DNA of 64,000 nucleotides from positions 1 through 64,000 of the forward strand of contig NZ_JAGSNF010000024.1 of the NCBI RefSeq assembly GCF_018139485.1, in the 5' to 3' direction. Positions 59,723 through 64,000 of this stretch are shown here, piece by piece. Source of the DNA: Phycicoccus avicenniae. Its GTDB lineage: Bacteria; Actinomycetota; Actinomycetes; Actinomycetales; Dermatophilaceae. The number at the start of each line of letters is the position of its first letter. Positions within the stretch are counted from its first letter, which is position 1. Below the pieces are notes generated by a model. That model saw only the letters and a list, made by a program, of their open reading frames with translations, made no database searches and had not been told where the DNA came from. Made by a program: the position numbers and the translations under genes.

Positions 59723-60541
59723 CTACTTCACCTCGACCCGGCTCGTCAGCCACATCCCGACCGCGAGCGGCAGGACGACCCACGCGGCGACCGACGTCCC
59801 CAGCTGCGCCCACTGCTCACCGCTGATCGACCCGACGAAGAGCGGCTCCATCGTCCGGTTGAGGTCGAGCCACTCCGAGGCGGTCCGCACCTGGCTCACG
59901 AGCGTCCCGAGGATGCTCCACGCCGTCGGCAGGACGAAGAACGCGACGACGGCCGCCGGGGTGTTGCGCAGGAGCATCCCGAAGGCGACGCCCTGGAGCA
60001 GGAAGAGCAGCACGTAGCCGGCCGCCCCGAGCAGGACGGTCGACCCGATCTCCCAGTCGCCCGTGGCGCCGCGCAGCCCGATGGCCGCGGCGTGCGCGAG
60101 CGCGGCGAGCCCGAAGGCGCAGAGCACCGCCCCCGCGGCGACGACGAGCGCCGCGAGCGTCTTGGCCCAGGCGACCCGGGCCCGGCGCGGCTCGAGGGTG
60201 AACGTCGCGAGCGCGGTGCGCTGCGACCACTCGCTCGTCACCGCGAGGATCCCGACGACCGGCAGCAGCACGGCCATCGGCATGGTCGTCGCCTGGAGGT
60301 ACTCCTCGAAGGGGCGGTCTCCGCCGTCGCGGACGAGGAGGATCCCGAGGGCCCCGGCGACGACGACCCCGATCCCGATGACGAGCCAGCGCCCGGCCCG
60401 GGTGTCGAACATCTTCCGCAGCTCCACCCGCAGCAGCCGCGTGAACGGCACGCCGCGGGTCGGCCGCTCGCCCTCGATCGGGGCCGGGAGGCGCACGCCG
60501 CCCGGCGCCGCCGTCGTCGGTGCGTCGGTCGTCGTCGTCAT
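59723..60541 (-). CDS. ABC-2 type transporter permease
   Basis: 272 residues, about six membrane segments after a 40-residue cytoplasmic start. LLRVELRKMFDTRAGRWL and ILAVTSEWSQRTALATFTLEPRR are typical of this exporter family. Overlaps the ATPase gene (ATGA) and forms a two-gene exporter. Substrate unknown. Confidence 0.9.
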   Translation of the reverse strand: MTTTTDAPTTAAPGGVRLPAPIEGERPTRGVPFTRLLRVELRKMFDTRAGRWLVIGIGVVVAGALGILLVRDGGDRPFEEYLQATTMPMAVLLPVVGILAVTSEWSQRTALATFTLEPRRARVAWAKTLAALVVAAGAVLCAFGLAALAHAAAIGLRGATGDWEIGSTVLLGAAGYVLLFLLQGVAFGMLLRNTPAAVVAFFVLPTAWSILGTLVSQVRTASEWLDLNRTMEPLFVGSISGEQWAQLGTSVAAWVVLPLAVGMWLTSRVEVK

Positions 60542-61437
60542 GCCGCCACCTCCTCGCGCGCCGCGTCGGCCGTGAGGTCGAAGAACATCTCCTCGAGCCC
60601 GCGTCCGTCCCCGCTGCGCAGCTCACGCAGGACGACCGCCGCCTCGAGCGCGACGGCGCCGACGACCTCGGGGGTCGCGTCGACGAGCAGCCCACCCGCC
60701 GCGAGCGGGCTGGCCGACAGCCCGGCCGTCCCGAGCGCCGACCGCAGCCGGGCGTCGTCGGCCGAGCGGACCGTCGTCCCGGACCCGGCGAGCAGCTCAC
60801 GGGTCGTCCCACCGGCGACGATCCGTCCGTGCCCGATGACGACGATGTCGTCCGCGACGCGCTCGATCTCGTTCAGCAGGTGCGAGCTGAGCAGCACCGT
60901 CCCACCCCGTGCGGCGTACCCGCGCAGCAGGTCGCGCATCCACCGGATCCCGGCCGGGTCGAGCCCGTTGGCCGGCTCGTCGAGGACGAGGACCTCCGGG
61001 TCGGCGAGGAGCGCGTGCGCGATGCCGAGCCGCTGGCGCATCCCCAGGGAGTAGTTGCGCACCCGGCGCCCCGCCTCCTTCTCCGTGAGGCCGACGAGGT
61101 CCAGGGTCTCCTCGACCCGGCGTCGGTCGACCCCGGTGAGGATCGCCCCGAGGGTGAGGACCTCGCGCCCGGTGCGTCCGGCGTGCTGGGCGGAGGCGTC
61201 GAGGAGCATCCCGACGTGGCGGCCGGGGTTGGGCAGGGTCCCGTAGGGCCGGCCGAGCACGGTGGCCCGGCCGGACGTCGCGGGGGTGAGGCCGGCCGCG
61301 ACGCGCATCGCGGTCGACTTGCCGGCGCCGTTGGGTCCGAGGAACCCGGTGACGCGTCCGGGACGGGCCTCGAAGGAGACGCCGTCCAGCGCGGTGAAGC
61401 CGCCGTAGCGCTTCGTGACGTGGTCGAAGGAGATCAT
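60538..61437 (-). CDS. ABC transporter ATP-binding protein (exporter type)
   Basis: 299 residues. Walker A GPNGAGKST, signature YSLGMRQRLGIA, Walker B VLVLDEPANGLDP and H-loop LLSSHLL are intact. FDHVTKRYGGFTALDGVSF is the usual start. Drives the ABC-2 permease encoded by the overlapping gene. Confidence 0.93.
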   Translation of the reverse strand: MISFDHVTKRYGGFTALDGVSFEARPGRVTGFLGPNGAGKSTAMRVAAGLTPATSGRATVLGRPYGTLPNPGRHVGMLLDASAQHAGRTGREVLTLGAILTGVDRRRVEETLDLVGLTEKEAGRRVRNYSLGMRQRLGIAHALLADPEVLVLDEPANGLDPAGIRWMRDLLRGYAARGGTVLLSSHLLNEIERVADDIVVIGHGRIVAGGTTRELLAGSGTTVRSADDARLRSALGTAGLSASPLAAGGLLVDATPEVVGAVALEAAVVLRELRSGDGRGLEEMFFDLTADAAREEVAA

Positions 61438-61490
61438 GCGGACGAGCCTCCCGTCCGCGCGTCGGCCCCGCCATGAGGGTCGGGCCCCAG

Positions 61491-61548
61491 CCGACCCCGA
61501 CCCGACCCCGACGGCGTCCAGGGGTCGCTGGGGGTCGGTCGGGGTCGG
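61491..61548 (-). terminator. Long hairpin after the antiporter gene
   Basis: The left arm 61491-61509 (CCGACCCCGACC then CGACCCC) pairs with 61531-61548 (GGGGTCGGTCGGGGTCGG) with one bulge. It begins next to the antiporter stop. Confidence 0.6.
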
Positions 61549-63168
61549 TCAGTCAGGGGCGTCGGGGTCGTGCCGCCGGACGGCGGGACGGCCGGGCGGC
61601 CGGGCCCGGCGACGGTCGGGGTCCGGTCCGCCCGCCCACTCCGCGAGGCGGCCGCCGCGGCTCACGAGGTGGAAGCGGCGCTCCACCTGCCGCCGGACCC
61701 CGGCAGGGGCGACGACGAGCAGCTGGTCACCGTGCCGCAGCACGTCGAGGTCGCGGGGGACGAAGGACCCCCCGTCGCGGACGACGAGGGCGACGTTCGC
61801 GCCCGGAGGCAGGCGCAGCTCGAAGACCCGCACGCCGCCGATCCGGGACTGCGGGCCGACGTCGATCTCGAGCAGGTCGGCGCCGAGGTCGCTGAGCGGC
61901 GTCGCGTCGACGGCGAGGTCGACCTGGTGGTGGGCGGCGTCGAGCCCCAGCCGGCGGGCCACCCACGGCAAGGTGGGGGCCTGGATGAGCGTGAAGACGA
62001 CGACGAGGACGAAGACGAGGTCGAACATCCACGACACCCCCGGCGTGCCGGCGGTGACCGGGACCGTCGCGAGGACGACCGGGACCGCGCCCCGTAGCCC
62101 GGCCCAGGACAGGAATGCCTGCACCCGCCAGCCGATCCGGAACGGGGTGCAGGACACGACGACCGACAGCGGCCGGGCGAGCAGCAGGACGACGGCACCG
62201 ACGACGAGCGCGGGGACGACCTGGTCGGCGAAGCCGCTGGGGGAGGCGAGGAGGCCGAGGAGGACGAAGAGGCCGATCTGGGCCAGCCACCCGACGGCGG
62301 TGGCGAAGCCGACGACCGACGGCCGGTGCGGCAGGTCGAGGTTCCCCAGCAGCAGCGCCGCGAGGTAGCAGGCGATGAACCCCGAGGTGTGGACCGAGTC
62401 GGCCGCGGCGTAGGCGAGCACGGCGACCGACAGCACGCCGATGGCGAACAGGGCCGACGAGGTCGTCGCGACGACCCGCAGCACCCGGGCGCCGACCCAG
62501 CCGACGAGCAGCCCGACCACGGTCCCACCGGCGAGCTCGAGGCCGGCCGTCCCGAGCAGCCGCCACCACGGCTCTGCCTCCTGGCCCGGCGCCAGCTGGG
62601 CGGCGAGCGCCGTGACGAGGAGGACGACGGGGGCGTCGTTGAAGCCGGACTCCGCCTCGAGCATCCCGGAGACCCGCCGGGGAAGGGGGACCCGGCGCAG
62701 CACCGAGAACACCGCCGCCGCGTCGGTGGAGGCGACGACGGCCCCGATGAGCAGGGAGACCTCCCAGGACCAGCCGAGGACGAGGTGGGCGACGACCCCG
62801 ACGACTCCGACGCTCACGGCGACGCCGACCGTCGCGAGGACCGCCGCCGGGGCGACGGAGGCGCGGATGCCGGACCACCGGGTCGTGATCCCGCCCTCGA
62901 CGAGGATGAGGACGAGCGCCGCGTACCCGAGCGACTGGGTCAGCTGCTCGGAGTCGTAGCGGATGCCGAGACCGGACTCCCCGAGCGCCAGGCCGAGCCC
63001 GAGGTAGATGAGCAGCGAGGGCAGTCCCGAGCGCAGCGACAGGCGCACGGCGACGACGGCGACGACGAGGACGAGGCTGCCGAGCAGGAGCGCGACGGTG
63101 AGGTCCTCGGGGGTGAACGCGTCGACCGCGTCGCCGGCCGCGGACGTCAGCGCCCGGGTCGGTGTCAC
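61549..63168 (-). CDS. Cation/proton antiporter with RCK_C domain (NhaP2/CvrA-like)
   Basis: 539 residues from GTG 63168. About thirteen membrane segments: SLLIYLGLGLALGESGLGI, STDAAAVFSVLRR, ESGFNDAPVVLLVTALA, WAGLRGAVPVVLATVPV are typical of the CPA1/NhaP2 family. Residues from about 425 on form an RCK_C domain (GVRVFELRLPPGANVALVVRDG, HGDQLLVVAP) that should bind a regulatory ligand. Likely exports potassium or sodium in exchange for protons. Divergent from the acylase gene. Confidence 0.92.
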   Translation of the reverse strand: MTPTRALTSAAGDAVDAFTPEDLTVALLLGSLVLVVAVVAVRLSLRSGLPSLLIYLGLGLALGESGLGIRYDSEQLTQSLGYAALVLILVEGGITTRWSGIRASVAPAAVLATVGVAVSVGVVGVVAHLVLGWSWEVSLLIGAVVASTDAAAVFSVLRRVPLPRRVSGMLEAESGFNDAPVVLLVTALAAQLAPGQEAEPWWRLLGTAGLELAGGTVVGLLVGWVGARVLRVVATTSSALFAIGVLSVAVLAYAAADSVHTSGFIACYLAALLLGNLDLPHRPSVVGFATAVGWLAQIGLFVLLGLLASPSGFADQVVPALVVGAVVLLLARPLSVVVSCTPFRIGWRVQAFLSWAGLRGAVPVVLATVPVTAGTPGVSWMFDLVFVLVVVFTLIQAPTLPWVARRLGLDAAHHQVDLAVDATPLSDLGADLLEIDVGPQSRIGGVRVFELRLPPGANVALVVRDGGSFVPRDLDVLRHGDQLLVVAPAGVRRQVERRFHLVSRGGRLAEWAGGPDPDRRRARPPGRPAVRRHDPDAPD

Positions 63169-63204
63169 GACGGGACCGTCCTCGTGTCGTCGGTGGTGGT
63201 GTCC

Positions 63205-63210
63205 TAGTCT
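63205..63210 (+). promoter_or_regulatory. -10 element of a probably leaderless transcript
   Basis: TAGTCT ends six bases before GTG 63217, with no ribosome site between. Confidence 0.45.
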
Positions 63211-63216
63211 CGCAGG

Positions 63217-64000
63217 GTGCCCCGCCTCGTCGTCGCCCGCCGCCTCCTGCTGGGACTGCTCGCCGTCGTGGTCGTCGTCGCGGTGGTCGCGAGCGTCGTC
63301 GTCGTGTCGGCCGTCCGGGACTCCCTCCCGACCCACTCGGGCGAGGCGAGCCTGCCCGGTCTGGACGGCGAGGTCGAGGTCCTGCGCGACGACTCCGGGG
63401 TGCCGCACATCTACGGCGACAGCATCACCGACCTGGCCCGTGCCCAGGGCTACGTGCACGCCCAGGAACGCTTCTTCCAGATGGACCTGCGCCGTCACAT
63501 CACGGCCGGCCGGCTCTCCGAGCTCGTCGGCGCCGCGGGCCTCGAGACCGACAAGGTCATCCGCACGATGGGCTGGCGCCGGGTCGCCGAGGAGGAGCTG
63601 CCGACCCTCGAGCCGCAGACCCGGCGGATGCTCCAGGGCTACGCCGACGGCGTCAACCGGTACCTGCGCGGCCGCAGCCCCGGTGAGGTCTCCGCCGAGT
63701 ACACGGTCCTCGGGCTCGACCTGCCGCTGCGGGACATCGAGGAGTGGACCCCCGTCGACAGCCTCGCCTGGCTCAAGGCGATGGCGTGGGACCTGCGCGG
63801 CGACTACGCCGACGAGCTCGCCCGCGCCCAGCTGTCCGGCCGGGTGAGCCCGGAGCAGATCGCCGAGATCTACCCGCGCTACGAGGCGAACCTGCGCCCG
63901 CCGATCCTGTCCGCCGACGAGTGGCGGCCCGGCCGGGCCCCCGGGGGCGCCGCCACGCCGACGGCGCTGCGCGAGGACGGGGCCGTGCCGCCGCGTGCGG
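63217..64000 (+). CDS. Penicillin acylase family protein, N-terminal part (runs off window)
   Basis: 261 residues visible, frame open to the window end. After a signal anchor (LLLGLLAVVVVVAVVASVVVVS) come VEVLRDDSGVPHIYGDSITDLARAQGYVHAQERFFQMDLRRH and GRLSELVG, the hallmark of the alpha-chain of penicillin G acylase and related Ntn hydrolases. The autocatalytic Ser that would start the beta chain lies beyond the window. Predicted substrates are N-acyl compounds such as homoserine lactones or beta-lactams. Confidence 0.92.
   Translation, partial: MPRLVVARRLLLGLLAVVVVVAVVASVVVVSAVRDSLPTHSGEASLPGLDGEVEVLRDDSGVPHIYGDSITDLARAQGYVHAQERFFQMDLRRHITAGRLSELVGAAGLETDKVIRTMGWRRVAEEELPTLEPQTRRMLQGYADGVNRYLRGRSPGEVSAEYTVLGLDLPLRDIEEWTPVDSLAWLKAMAWDLRGDYADELARAQLSGRVSPEQIAEIYPRYEANLRPPILSADEWRPGRAPGGAATPTALREDGAVPPRA

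Overview
The window is very GC-rich DNA (well over 70 % G+C) with C/G-ending codons, GTG starts, ATGA/GTGA gene overlaps and many -10-like hexamers placed about six bases before a start codon (leaderless transcripts). Class F sortase, DUF4397, FmdB, an MTES_1575-type nuclease-helicase and a cobalamin-riboswitch-controlled class I ribonucleotide reductase (RNR) point to a Gram-positive actinobacterium, probably of the Micrococcales. Genus cannot be fixed from sequence alone. No transposase, phage gene or CRISPR array was seen.

Layout. (1) 1-4171: surface-protein island with two class F sortase genes identical at 538 of 540 shared bases, the first cut by the window edge. Between the copies lie a polytopic membrane protein and a DUF4397 surface protein. 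(2) 4258-7588: an ATP-grasp ligase with an Asp/Glu racemase (possibly for a D-amino acid in the peptidoglycan bridge), a flavodoxin-fold protein and a secreted HNH nuclease. (3) 7694-20993: a catabolic regulon. A glycerate kinase and a LacI repressor gene run rightward; a ten-gene operon runs leftward from 20946 (tartronate-semialdehyde-reductase-like enzyme, GHL6-type hydrolase, 2-hydroxyacid dehydrogenase, five-part peptide-type ABC importer, ThuA protein, Gfo/Idh oxidoreductase). The same 11-mer lies in front of both outer transcription units and is the likely LacI operator. (4) 21128-22108: DUF368 membrane protein. (5) 22197-36833: a ROK repressor divergent from a tightly coupled 13-gene operon that joins a sugar ABC importer (no ATPase), EthD and Gfo/Idh proteins, the two halves of a Tm-1-like protein, and a CoA module (acyl-CoA synthetase, two thiolase-fold proteins, DUF35, MaoC, flavin monooxygenase). 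(6) 36841-43125: ROK regulator, xylose isomerase, formylglycine-generating enzyme, sulfatase and a second glycerate kinase. (7) 43152-45061: XRE regulator with palindromic sites and two small genes. (8) 45077-48364: NrdR boxes, a B12 riboswitch, the RNR beta and alpha genes, and a 43-codon ORF that looks like the detached redox tail of alpha. (9) 48515-64000: GGDEF-EAL protein, tRNA-Arg(CCU), a helical-repeat protein, an MFS transporter, a large helicase-nuclease with an altered Walker A, MscL, a SAF protein, FmdB, an ABC exporter, a cation/proton antiporter and the start of a penicillin-acylase-family protein.

Functionally the centre of the window (7.7-43 kb) is devoted to uptake and breakdown of unusual carbohydrates or sugar acids, with two routes ending in glycerate kinase. 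The RNR locus is the most unusual single system: three levels of organisation (NrdR, riboswitch, split alpha subunit) in 3.3 kb.
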